The notes beneath the pieces were generated by a model. The model ran no database searches. It was given only the letters and a program-made list of their open reading frames with translations, and was not told the DNA's origin. The position numbers were made by a program, and so were the translations under genes. Shown one piece after another: positions 46,917-57,410 of a DNA stretch of 64,000 nt (positions are counted from its first letter, which is position 1; each line of letters starts with the position of its first letter). The stretch is from Austropuccinia psidii (Eukaryota > Basidiomycota > Pucciniomycetes > Pucciniales > Sphaerophragmiaceae), in contig JALGQZ010000004.1 in NCBI GenBank assembly GCA_023105745.1, positions 8,257,951-8,321,950 on the forward strand, in the 5' to 3' direction.

Positions 46917-46962
46917 GACGTGAAGTCAATCGCCAACGATTGACGCAAGATTTGCCCTGGTG
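46917..46962 (-). repeat. 3' terminal inverted repeat, right copy
   Basis: It ends CCCTGGTG followed by AAT. It is the inverted partner of 26436-26481 and closely matches the left-copy terminus at 12902-12947. GTGACG-type motifs precede it from about 46810. Confidence 0.85.
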
Positions 46963-46965
46963 AAT

Positions 46966-48352
46966 GATTCATGGACAAGAACAGTGATGAAAAGACTCTT
47001 TTTATGTCTTCAGAGCAGATCTCATGATTCATAATGGATATAAAGGGCGTGCTCAGGTCAAAATGGAAAAACTATTCTTAAAAATCAAGCTCTTAACTTA
47101 AGGTAACTTATTTTTAATTCCAATTTAAAGTTATCAGTGTTATTCTTAACTCCATGTAGCTTTAATCCTCATTTAAACTAATTATTTTAAGTTCATAATC
47201 TATATAAACTCATTTATATTATAGATCATCACATGAAAAACTTAAAAATAGAGGTTCAAGCAGAAATCTCTTAAACTCAATTTTTAATTAATTTTTAAAG
47301 AAATTATAATTTTCTTTGAGCTTTAATTAAAACAGTAAATTTCCAGGCTAATTACCCAGGAGATTTCTTTATAAAGGATACTTAAATATTAATTTATATG
47401 TAGATAATATTAAATTGTAAGCTGTGTGAAATTTTCAAGCCAATCCAATAAGAGTTGGACTTTAAATGAATTTTTGAAGTTATTGCTATTTTTTCACGTA
47501 AAATAGAAATAAACACTAAATCTTAAGTTTTGATAGGGTTTTAATGCTCGTAACCTTAAAGATTTAAGCTTATTTAACCTTTTTAAGCTTAATTAAGCTT
47601 TGACATTTTCTTAAAACCTTGAATTCAAGCCTGCATATTGGGCTTTACCCTTTGGCAGATTGAAATTCCTGTCTAAATTGGGATAGAACCAGCTTAAACT
47701 TTAGCATTGGATCAAAGTCTAATATTAAAGTTTAAATAAGGTTGAAAATCCTCCAATACAGGTGGACAACCTTAATTGAATCCTTGCAGATCCAAAAAGT
47801 TGGGTACCCCAGCTCTATTTGGTCTTTTTCCTTTGTCCCACCTGTCTGCGTGGATTTTGCCCATTTATTTATTTAAAGCCATACTATGGCCTTAAACCCT
47901 TTTAAATTGAGCTCACGCAGGATTTACATTCTGTATGGCAAGTCCTTAGCCAATTCAGTAAATTCACACAACACCTCAATTTTAACTAAAATTTTGGTAA
48001 GTTTGCATAAACCTTATGCAACTTTGAATTTGAGCTTATTTAAGCTCAAATTCTACAATTTTAAAAAAATGTTAAAAAAGTTACATTAGTACTGTGGGAT
48101 TATTAAATCTTCCAATAACATAAGAAATAAGTGTTTTTGGGTATAACACTGTATGGATGTACCCTGGGTTATTTTTGGTGTAGAATCCAAAAATAACATA
48201 ATATTTATAACTTTGTTTATCCAAAAAAAATGATACTTATTTTTTGTAATTTTTTTTTAAATTCAATCAAAACGTCTGTTGAACACATTTTTAGCTGTGT
48301 ATCAAGTTATTTGTGGCCTTATGGGTATGTTATACATACCTCACAGGCTTGT
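46966..48352 (-). repeat. Reverse solo LTR of the old family, part 2
   Basis: The minus strand matches the first 1.4 kb of the LTR at 48847, including CACTTGCGTGAGCTTAA-type stretches and the GGGTATAACAC segment. The end reads GGCTTGTA where GGCTCACA is expected, so the LTR start has mutated. ORFs such as 47886-48089 (+) and 49113-49316 (-) are the same LTR sequence read in both copies, not genes. Confidence 0.75.
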
Positions 48353-48714
48353 AATTTATTATTAAAGCCCTTCATGGGACAAATGCAGTAAAGGTAGAAC
48401 TTTCAGGAGAATTGGAAAACAAGCATACAACTTTTCCTGTTAGTCTGGTAAAGCATTACACTTCAAGTGATAAGGAATTATTTCCTTTGATAAATGAAAC
48501 AACCTTAGGAGTAGCTCCACTTGATAAACGTGAAGAGAAAAAAGTAATAAAAGTCTTGAAAGAAAGATGACTTAGGGGAAAAGATGAAAGAGAATACAAG
48601 GTCAGGTACAAAAATCCACAACATGAAGATGAATAGATTGTAGCAGGAAAAATATCCAATTCCCAAGATTTTCTCAGAAGATTCAGACATGAGAGAAGAC
48701 CAATTCCTCACTAA
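48353..48714 (+). pseudogene. Old Ty3/gypsy, integrase C-terminus and chromodomain fragment 3
   Basis: In-frame remains align to the young element: IKALHG, VELSGELENKHTTFPVSLV, LINETTLGVAPLDKRE, then a chromodomain EYKVRYKNPQHEDE with TAG at the Trp position, ending DFLRRFRHERR. Stops at KER-stop and DE-stop show decay. The sequence joins 25637 across the solo LTR (GPFIIKALHG). Confidence 0.85.
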
Positions 48715-48846
48715 AACATCTGAATTGTGTTCTTTAAATACTCAAAAGTATAAGTAAAGAAGCTGAAAAGTGGATGATACCGCCAATTAACTTTGGGATA
48801 CACTACACAAGATAATTGTGGTACAATTTGTTTTTGTGGTAAGGAA

Positions 48847-51021
48847 TGTGAGCCTGTGAAGTATATATGACATACCCACAAGCCCACAAATAACTTTATA
48901 TACAGCTGATTTTGTCTTGATCAGACTTTTCAGTTGAAATTAAAATAAAAAATAACAAAGATTAGGTATAACTTTTTTTGAATAAACAAAGTGAGAAATA
49001 TTATTTCATTTTTGGATTCTACACCAAAAATAACCTAGGGTACACCCATAGGGTGTTATACCCAAAAATGCTTATTTCTTAAGTTATTGGGAGATTTAAG
49101 AATCTCACAGTGCTAGTTCAACTTTTTTGACAGTTTTTTAAAATTGTTAAATTTAAGCTCAAATAAGCTTAAATTTAAAGTTGCATATGGTTTGTGCAAA
49201 CTTTCCAACATTTTAGTTAAAATTGAGGTGTTTTGTATATTTACTGAATTGGCTAAGAATTTTCCATACAGGATGTAAAGATTGCGTGAGCTTAATTTAA
49301 ATGTGTTTAAGGCCATAGTATGGCTTTATATAAATAAAAGGGCAAAATTCACACAAAAAGGTGGGACAAAGGAAAAAGACCAAACAAAGCTGGGATACCC
49401 AGCTTTTTGGATCTGCAAGGATTCAATTAAGGTTGCGACATGTATTGAAGGATTTTTAACCTTATTTAAACTTTAAAATTAGATTTTGATCTAACCTTAA
49501 TGTTTAAGCTATTTTTATCCCAATTTGGACAGGAATTTCAAGCTGCTAAAGGTTGAATTCCAATATTCAAGCTTGAAAGTAAAGTTTTAAGAGCTGTCAA
49601 AGGTTAATTAAGCTTAAAAGGTTAAAGTTACAAGAATTAAAACCTTATCAAAAAGTTGAGGTTTAGTGTGTAATGCTATTTTATGTGAAAAAATAGCAAT
49701 AACTTCAAAAATTCATTAATAATCCAAATCTGAATGGATTTGCTTGAAGATTTTACACATCTTACAATTCAATGTTATCTGTGTATAAATGAAGCTTCAA
49801 GTATTTTTATTAAACAAGTTTTATTGTTGATTAGCCTGAAAAATTACTCTTTTAATGATACTTAGAGAAAATTAAGATTTCCTTAAAAATTAATTAAAAA
49901 TTAAGTTTAAGAGATTCTTGCTTGAAGCTTTATTTTTGAGTTTTTCATGAGATGAACTTCAAAATAAATAAACTTATTATATATTAAAACTTGAAATAAT
50001 TGAGTTAAATGAGGATGAAAGCTACTTGGAGCGAAGCATAACACCAGTAACTTCAATTTGAAAATAAAAATAAGTCACCTTAAGTTAAGAGCCTTATTTT
50101 TAAGCATGTTTGTTCAGTTTTCACCTGAGCACCCCCTATATGCATTATAAATCATGAGATTTAGTTGTGAGACACAAGAAGAGTCTATTCATTACTTTTT
50201 TTGTAAATCAATTCAATTCAATACAATCATATTCGACATTTAAACAGGTAAAGTTTTGATACATATAAAATCTTATTATTGAAGTAATTATTAAATTTTT
50301 TTATGATTTTTTGATTTTAAATTAAAAAATTGACATCATAGAATCCAGATTATTCTTGTAATCAACAATAATTTATTTTTTTTTATAAAATTATTGTCTT
50401 TAAAATATGTTTTAAAATCCACAAATTCCTCTTAAAAACTCTTTAATGATATTTTTTATTATAAAAAGTTCTTTTATTTTTTAAAATATTGATATTTGGG
50501 GTGTTTTTAACTTATAATAATTATTTAATATAATAGCTTTTCTATTTTCCTTGTTGAATTAAATATATATATTATAAGTAAGCTTTTCTCTAAAATTCTA
50601 TGATATTTTTTGTCTATTATTAGTTTTTTTATATAGAATTTTTCTATAAGAATTATATCTTCACAGAGTGTGTTGTAATTTCTTTTTATAAATAATATTT
50701 AAACTACTTATATATCGTTAAATGTTTATATTTTCCACATCTAATCCTCTAATTAAGAGCTTTACACTTCTTCTTTTTATAACTGTCAGTGACTATAACA
50801 ATAATAGAATGATTATAATTTATTAAAATTATTAATATTTTTTCTTATTATTATACTATATAATAATAATTGAATTTATTTATTTTTAATGTAATTATTT
50901 TTCAATAATTATATCTAATTTGTGGTTATAATATTTTTTATATTATATTTGTCTACTGAGGAAAGTCATAGTACTCTTGATATTGTCACTATTATTAAGA
51001 GTTCCATAGAAAAACCTTACA
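48847..51021 (+). repeat. 3' LTR of the old Ty3/gypsy element
   Basis: TGTGAGCC...CCTTACA, 2175 bp, preceded by a degraded polypurine tract (TGTGGTAAGGAA). It matches the reverse solo LTR over its whole length. It is very AT-rich, with no coding content. Confidence 0.8.
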
Positions 51022-51119
51022 TTTGGGATACAACAGTAAAAAATACATTCACAAAGCAGTATTCCTGATGTATAATTGATAATTTCAATTTTACATCATA
51101 ACAAAAGGGCACAATATAT

Positions 51120-52799
51120 ACATACATTGTACTACTGGCAATTATTAGATGGGAAAATAGCATCATAGAAGGCTTAACTGAAATAAGCACACACCCTTTG
51201 TTTCACTGGAAATATATTCCATACCACTTGAGACCCAGTCACAGGGCAATGATCCAGTGTCACCCTTAGACAAAGATGCGCAGAAGGGCAAAGGAAAGAG
51301 GCACAGTGAAATCCTCATATGCAACAGCAAGTGGACACCAATTGTCACTCAAAGGAATAAAAAACCATGAAACTCTGACTTCATACAACGTTAACCAAAA
51401 TTTAAAACTTGCCCATGGAAAACCACCATGATTAACCCAGTTGTAACCTCTAAATGCAAATTTCCCAAATAAGCTTTAATTTTTTCTAAAAGGCACAGTA
51501 AAAGGTGTATACCATAAAATCAAAAGGTTATTGACTGTTTGCAAGCACTAATATGTCCCCTGTAAGCCTCAAGAGCCTTAGAATTTGAAGGAACCACCAA
51601 GAGGACAGAGTAGTACTCTTCAGAACCAGAAAATAAGGGTCTGGATAGCATAGTGGATGGCAGGACACTGAGGAAAATAATACCCACACATCCATTTACC
51701 TTTCAATTCAACAAGAACTTCAAAAAAGAGGACTGGAAGGATATGGATCAAGTTTTTCAGCTCCACAAATTCCCCATAGAATTATTGAAATGCAGCATGG
51801 ACAAGAGGTTCAACCTATCTTCACACTGGGAAGAAGTTGAAGCAGGCTTCCAGAAGATATGTCTCAACAAAATACCCTTCACAGACCTTACGGTAGTTAC
51901 CAAAGGTTGGAATCCCAACAGGCAGTTCAGAATCCTGGAGGAAAGGACAGCCAAGATAAGGGTGAATAAAGCCACTATCAAAGCCATAGAAGCAAAACTG
52001 AACCATAAAGAGCATACTCTGATTCCTTCAGGATCAAAAGGAGTAAGTCAGTAATACTCTCTTGTGGCTTCATGCCACTCAAGCAACAGCATATAACTGG
52101 CCAGGAGTCACCACTTCTCACAATCCTAGGTAGTCTTTTGGGGAAGACAAGAATAAAAGGGCAAAAAAAGACTTCTTTCATAAAGAGGGAGAAAGAGTCA
52201 GCCCCATTTATCCATAATCTAATGTGCTTACTGAAAGAAGTGCACAAAGTCCATAAGTAGCTGTGAATACTCCTGATATAATCAGTATCCCTACTATGAG
52301 AAATAATGTCACCCCTCAGAATCAATATAAGGTTTTTACACCTGAAAGTAACATTAACAGTAGTGAAATTTGGTTACAGATATCCCAATTTTCAGAACAA
52401 ACTCAAAGAGAGTTTTAAATACACCACGAAAGCAATATAAGGATACAAAAGGTTGATAACTTACAAACCAAACCTATCCATACTCTTCAAGAGGACTATA
52501 CTAATCTTAGTGAAGCCTCAGAGGATACCAACAACGGACTATGCCAAGTCTTAGGGGAGCAATATCAATGCAAGAAGGAGATAGAATGTTTCAATGAACA
52601 CATCAACAAATTTCTCAATTTCTTCCAAAACATAAAACCACAAACACCAGGCAATGCCTTTGAAAACACTCCACAACAACAAGTGGACATAAAACCAGAT
52701 GAATTGTTGGAGAAGAAACAAATATGCTCATCAAAATACCAAGATGGAAAAAGCACAAATTATTCAGAGAAAGAAAGACTGAAACAACTGCTGGAAACC
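51120..52799 (+). pseudogene. Gag-region fragment of a second Ty3/gypsy family (copy A)
   Basis: Homologous by eye to the better copy at 54870 onward (ATACCACTTGAGAC, AGAGGCACAGTGAA). It includes an ORF at 51653-52054 with EDWKDMDQVFQLHKF and TKGWNPNRQFRILEE, and another at 52072-52260 ending LLKEVHKVHK. Homology ends at 52799, where a putative LTR starts. Confidence 0.6.
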
Positions 52800-54233
52800 T
52801 GTCAGCCTATGACTTAAACCAGAGCGCAAGCATGACAGCCAAATAACATAAATCAATGGTATAGCCTGGAAAGCACCAAAATATGGAGCTCATCCAAAAC
52901 AGCTCAAAAAGTATCAAAGGAAAGAGACAACTAACCACTTCCCAAATATAAAAGTCCCATCACCATAGATCAAAAGAATAACAAATTTATCCCTGCTCAA
53001 AGTTGTTTCTGAGCATAAACCTTAAATTTCCCCTCTCATCTGACATACAGAGTAAGAGGCCTAACCCCATCAAATGGGTATTCAAAATGAATCTTTAGGT
53101 TAGGGCTATCCAATGGTACCAGCCAAACCAAACTAGCACCAGTATTACAGAAGTTATGGCCAAATTCAGGCCCAATAAGGGTGAATAAAACATTCACCTC
53201 CCATGTAACTTCTACAGTTTTAGTGTGAGATACCTGAAATGGGGTCTTTTTGTAATGTGAACAATCAGGGCTATCTGATGGTACCATTCATTTCCCCATA
53301 CCTCATTTAGCACAAAGATTATAAGGCAAACATGCCCAATACAGATTTTTACCTAAAACACAAATATGTACAAAAATCTTGTACATGACATAACTTTGCC
53401 ATATTGAATGATAATCATAAAAAATGAGGTAAAGTTTTGTAGAACACATACAGGGATACACACCAAATCAATTGTGAGGTTGATATCCCAAAAACCAACA
53501 AAGATATGGCTGTTTTAAGGACAGAATCCCATAGTTTGTCCAATACAGCCTTACCATGGGATAATATCCCATAAATATGATTATGAGGTTTCAAACAAAC
53601 AAAGAAGCTTGTTTTTAATTATACACCTCATAGTTAATTCAATACTGGGGTCCCATACAGGTTCTGTACAGAACTCTATGCATCATACACATCAGAATCA
53701 GGCTATGTGATCCCCAGATGAAATTATTCACCCTGTATTGATGAGAACTTCCCAGATGTGGTTTTAAAACCACATCTGAGCCCAATACAGGCTTTAAAGG
53801 CCTTTTGCAAACCATAAGCCTGTCCTTGAGAGTGAAAAATCTTCACCTTCTCTACATGAAAAAGTCTAGCAGCCTTTTCATCCCATTTCAGGATAAAAGA
53901 AGGCCTTTTCACTACCAGAAAAGGAATCCCCATCCTGCTCTTGAATTCCTACGTATTACAAATGTCAAAAGCAGCTATACTCTGGGAAATAATCCGGTTA
54001 TACTTTAAACTTAAGTATTGTAGCTCTTACTATAGTAATCCAACTGGTAATACTGTACCCAGGGCTTTCAACAGCGCTCACCACCACTATATTATTATAG
54101 TAAAGCCCTTATTATCTTCTTCTAAACCCTTATGACTGTCAAAAAACGTTTTCCTTACCATTTTTACCTGTCACAGTCATAGTTAAAGCTTGTAAATACA
54201 ATTATACCCCTTTATCATAGACTCAGCCTGACA
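52800..54233 (+). repeat. Putative LTR of the second Ty3/gypsy family
   Basis: The end is supported: AGCCTGACA at 54225-54233 followed by TTTTTGGGGCCTGGCCA, a primer-binding-site-like sequence. The start is inferred from TGTCAGCC, exactly where copy A's gag homology stops. Length would be 1434 bp. No second LTR copy lies in the window to confirm it, and no genes are seen inside. Confidence 0.45.
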
Positions 54234-54237
54234 TTTT

Positions 54238-54250
54238 TGGGGCCTGGCCA
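54238..54250 (+). other. Putative primer-binding site of second family
   Basis: TGGGGCCTGGCCA lies four bases after the inferred LTR end and resembles the site of the young element at 15231 (TGGGGGCCCAGCC). Confidence 0.45.
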
Positions 54251-54905
54251 TGTTTTTTTTACTTTTGGACCTTGAAAGTGAGTTTTTCCTCTTTTGCCCT
54301 TAGTTTAGCAATATTGTTTTATCTTTTTTTGAGGCATAAATTTAGTGAAAATATATAAAAGATATGTCATATATCTATATTTTCTAGTGGTATATGTTAT
54401 ATACCACCATCTTTCATCTTTTTCAAATCATATTGTTGGGTGTTTTATTACCATTTAACCACCACAAAACCTTTATTTTTGGGGTGTTTTACATATAGGA
54501 ACATCTTAAACCATTAATAAAGTCCCTTTTTTATAAAAATAAGGACACCTCTTGCTGTAAAACAAACAGTTAAGTTGTCATTGGGTGTATTGTTAATTCA
54601 TTTACCCTCTTAAATACCACTTGAATTAGATTATACTTGCTAATTACAAGTTATTCTGTGAGATACTGGCATAAAAACAGTGTACCAGGTACCTGTTAGC
54701 TGTATTTCTGACGTGGCATTGTTAATTCAATTACATTGTCATTATACAAGGGAATATTGTAGTAACGTACAACCCCAGAGGCTATTCTTAGATGTGCAAA
54801 CAGGATCTTAAGAAGTCTTAACTGACATTAAGCCCTCTTTTCTTGTTTGATTCAGTGTAAGAAAACTACATACCACTTGAGACGTAGTCACAGGCCAACA
54901 CACCA

Positions 54906-57410
54906 GTGACACCCTCAGAACCAGGGGGCAGCAAGGGAAAAATAAAGAGGCACAGTGAAGGCCTGATTACAGCAAAAAAGTGGACACCCATTACCACTCA
55001 GACGAATAGAAAACCACAAAACTGTGCTTCAATAAAAGGTAAACCAACTTCGACCACTTGTAAAGGAAATTTTACCATAATTAACCCAGTTCTAACCTCT
55101 AAGGGTAAATTTCCAAAATCAGCAGACAACAAATTTGTACAAGGCACAGTCAAAGGTAAATACCCTAAGAACATAACGTTTTTGACTGCGTGAAAACAGT
55201 GTTATGTCACCTGTAAACCTCAGAAACCTTGGCTTCCAAAGGAAACAACCAGAGGACATAGAAGGCTTGTCCAGAACCAGAAGACATGGAAGAGGACACC
55301 TTTGACACAGTGGTGGATGGCAAGAAACTGGGGGAAATCATACCCAACCTGCCATTCAATTTCCAATTAAAAAGGAACCTCAGACCAGAGGACTGGAAAG
55401 ACATGGATCAAGCTCTTCAGCTCCACCAACTCCTCAAAGATTTGTTTCAATGGAGCATGGACAACAACAGTTTCAACCTGGCATCCCAATGGGCAGAACT
55501 TGGAGCAAGTTGCCAGAAGATTTGTCTCAAAGAGATAGACTTCAAAGACCTTATGGTAATCACCAAAGCTTGGAATCCCACAAGGCAGTTCAGACTCCTG
55601 AAGGTGAGGGTAAACAGGATAAGGGAGAATCAAGCCATTATCCAAGCTATAGAAGAACAGCTGACCCAGACAGGGTATACTCAGATTCCTCCGGGATCAC
55701 AAGGAGAATGCCAAATCAGCTCTCCAGTGGCTTTACACCATTCATAAGCCAACAGATCAGTGGCTAAGAGTCACCATTATTCACAATCCCAGGAAGTTTC
55801 CAGGAGAAGACAAGGATACAAGGGCAAAAACAAGACCACCTTCAGCCAGAGGAAGAGAGAGTCAGACCCAATGATCCAGTAGGTGTTGGATTTGGTGAAA
55901 GAAGTGCACAAGAACAAGAAGTAGTTGTAAATAACTCTAGAATCATTAGTCCTATTAATAGAAATATTACCCCCACTCAGATTGAACATAATTTTGTCAA
56001 ACCTGAGAGTAACCTAAAAAGTGATGCACTGTGGTTACAAATGTCCCAATTTGCTGAGAAAAATCAAAAGCAGTTGAGAAAAATCAAAAGCAGTTTGCAG
56101 AACCTGAAGGAAGACATGAGAGGATGAAAATATCAACAGCCTCCAAGGAAAAAACTGTTAAAAACCTACAAGAAGGACATGCTCAATTGACAGGCTCAAT
56201 TGAGAAAAGCCTCCAAAGAAACCAACAGAAGAATGAATCAAGTCTTTGAAGAACAACACCACAGAAAAAGAGCCTGGGATTGTCTGGATCAAGACATAAA
56301 AAACTGTTTAATGTCTACCGTAGCATGAAGCCCCAACCACAAGGCCATGTTATGGATAATCCATATCACCAGGATGACATCAAACCAGAAGCCAGGCTGA
56401 TGAATAAGGCAAGATCTCCATCACAATACCAGGATGGAGATAGTATATCTTATTCAGAGAAGGAACCCTCAAAACAGCTTCCTGAGGCCTCCTGCTGGCC
56501 CAATTCCTCTGGATCTGGAGAATATGATCATATGGAGCTCATAAATTATATTGATGGACTCTTCATTGATGTACAAAGCATATCAGACTACTGGATTACT
56601 GCTAGGCTTGATACAGCATCTAAGGGACATGCTAGTATATGGTACACAGAAAAGAAAGAAATACACGGCAGAAGAAACTGGCCATGGTGGAAGAGTAATA
56701 TCATACCAAAGTACAGCAATGGTACTTGAATATGGAAAAAGACCATGCATTTTAAAATGACAAATACTCTGTGAAAAAAGATCCATATGAGTGGTGTCTC
56801 AGACAGTCTAAAATATTTAAAGCCATTGATACTCAAATGAACATTCAGATGAGGAATCATAAACTCCAGACACAAATTCCACTCTAGATGACATTGCAAA
56901 TACCTTACAAGGTGTAAGGAAAAGAACTAATATAGGGAAATACACCCCATATAAAAGCAGTGGTTTCAAAGACAAACAACCTTTTAGGGTGGAGTTTAAT
57001 GACAATACCAGAGAAAGAGTGGCAGGAGTGGCAAAGAAGAAGAATTCTTGTCACCAATGTGGTTCAACAGACCACTATTCCAACAACTGTCCAAAGGAAA
57101 AGAAAAAAGTGTATGCCATTGAGAAAGTCCCAGAGGAGGAATCCTCAACAGAGGATTCTGACTCAGAATCTATGGGGGATGCCATCAAAGAACAACCTGG
57201 TGAAGAGCAAGATGCAAGAGAAGAATTTCTAGTGGAATACCAAGAGGAAACCCTACTATAAATCCAGGACATACAGCTAGAAGGAGGAATTCCACAAGAC
57301 ATGCCCAACAAAAATTGTGCAAACACACACTGTGGAACTCCTTTTAGTGTGGGATTGGATAAGGCAGTCCTTGAGGGGGAAATCACAGGTAAACAGTTTT
57401 GAATTGCTGA
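54906..57410 (+). pseudogene. Gag (and start of protease) of second Ty3/gypsy family (copy B), decayed
   Basis: Pieces in order: 54906-55193 (KRHSEGLITAKKWTPI), two overlapping frames at 55286-55767, 56280-56729 (capsid-like GSGEYDHMELINYIDG, IHGRRNWPWWK), and 56989-57261 with a zinc knuckle CHQCGSTDHYSNNC from 57049, then acidic EEESSTEDSDSES. Frameshifts and stops separate them. Homology fades near 57410, before the protease active site, so pol is missing. Confidence 0.75.
55286..55747 (+). CDS. Overlapping gag-region ORF of second family (copy B)
   Basis: 153 codons: RPEDWKDMDQALQLHQLL, ITKAWNPTRQFRLLK, then polar. It is overlapped at 55450-55767 by another open frame (QRDRLQRPYGNHQSLE) that corresponds to the polyprotein frame. 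Further decayed coding reaches a VKEVHKNKK terminus near 55923. Equivalent to 51653-52054 and, more distantly, to 15853-16365. Function unknown. Confidence 0.4.
   Translation: MEEDTFDTVVDGKKLGEIIPNLPFNFQLKRNLRPEDWKDMDQALQLHQLLKDLFQWSMDNNSFNLASQWAELGASCQKICLKEIDFKDLMVITKAWNPTRQFRLLKVRVNRIRENQAIIQAIEEQLTQTGYTQIPPGSQGECQISSPVALHHS

Larger units (their letters stand above)
26436..46962. mobile_element. 20.5 kb CACTA-like DNA transposon with TET/JBP, SNF2 and zinc-cluster cargo
   Basis: A complete 20,527-bp unit bounded by 46-bp inverted repeats (40 of 46 identical, CACCAGGGC tips) and an AAT duplication. Gene order: transposase (minus), unknown gene A (plus), SNF2 helicase (minus), Zn2Cys6 protein (plus), TET/JBP-like dioxygenase (minus), unknown gene B (minus). 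Subterminal repeats lie at both ends. The second copy at 1-12947 shows the same order from terminus to zinc-cluster gene, so the cargo up to that point belongs to the element and is not a chance neighbour. For the TET and gene B part, membership rests on the terminal repeats of this one copy. Most genes carry one or more inactivating changes. Confidence 0.85.

Noticed and set aside
26436..46962. Assigning the element to the KDZ transposon class because of the TET/JBP-like gene
   Set aside because: The transposase blocks, CAC-type tips and 3-bp duplication fit the CACTA/Tnp2 (Plavaka) group better. A KDZ link cannot be excluded without profile searches.
47886..49316. ORFs 47886-48089 (+) and 49113-49316 (-) as genes
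   Set aside because: They are the same LTR segment read in the two oppositely oriented LTR copies, with no sign of function.
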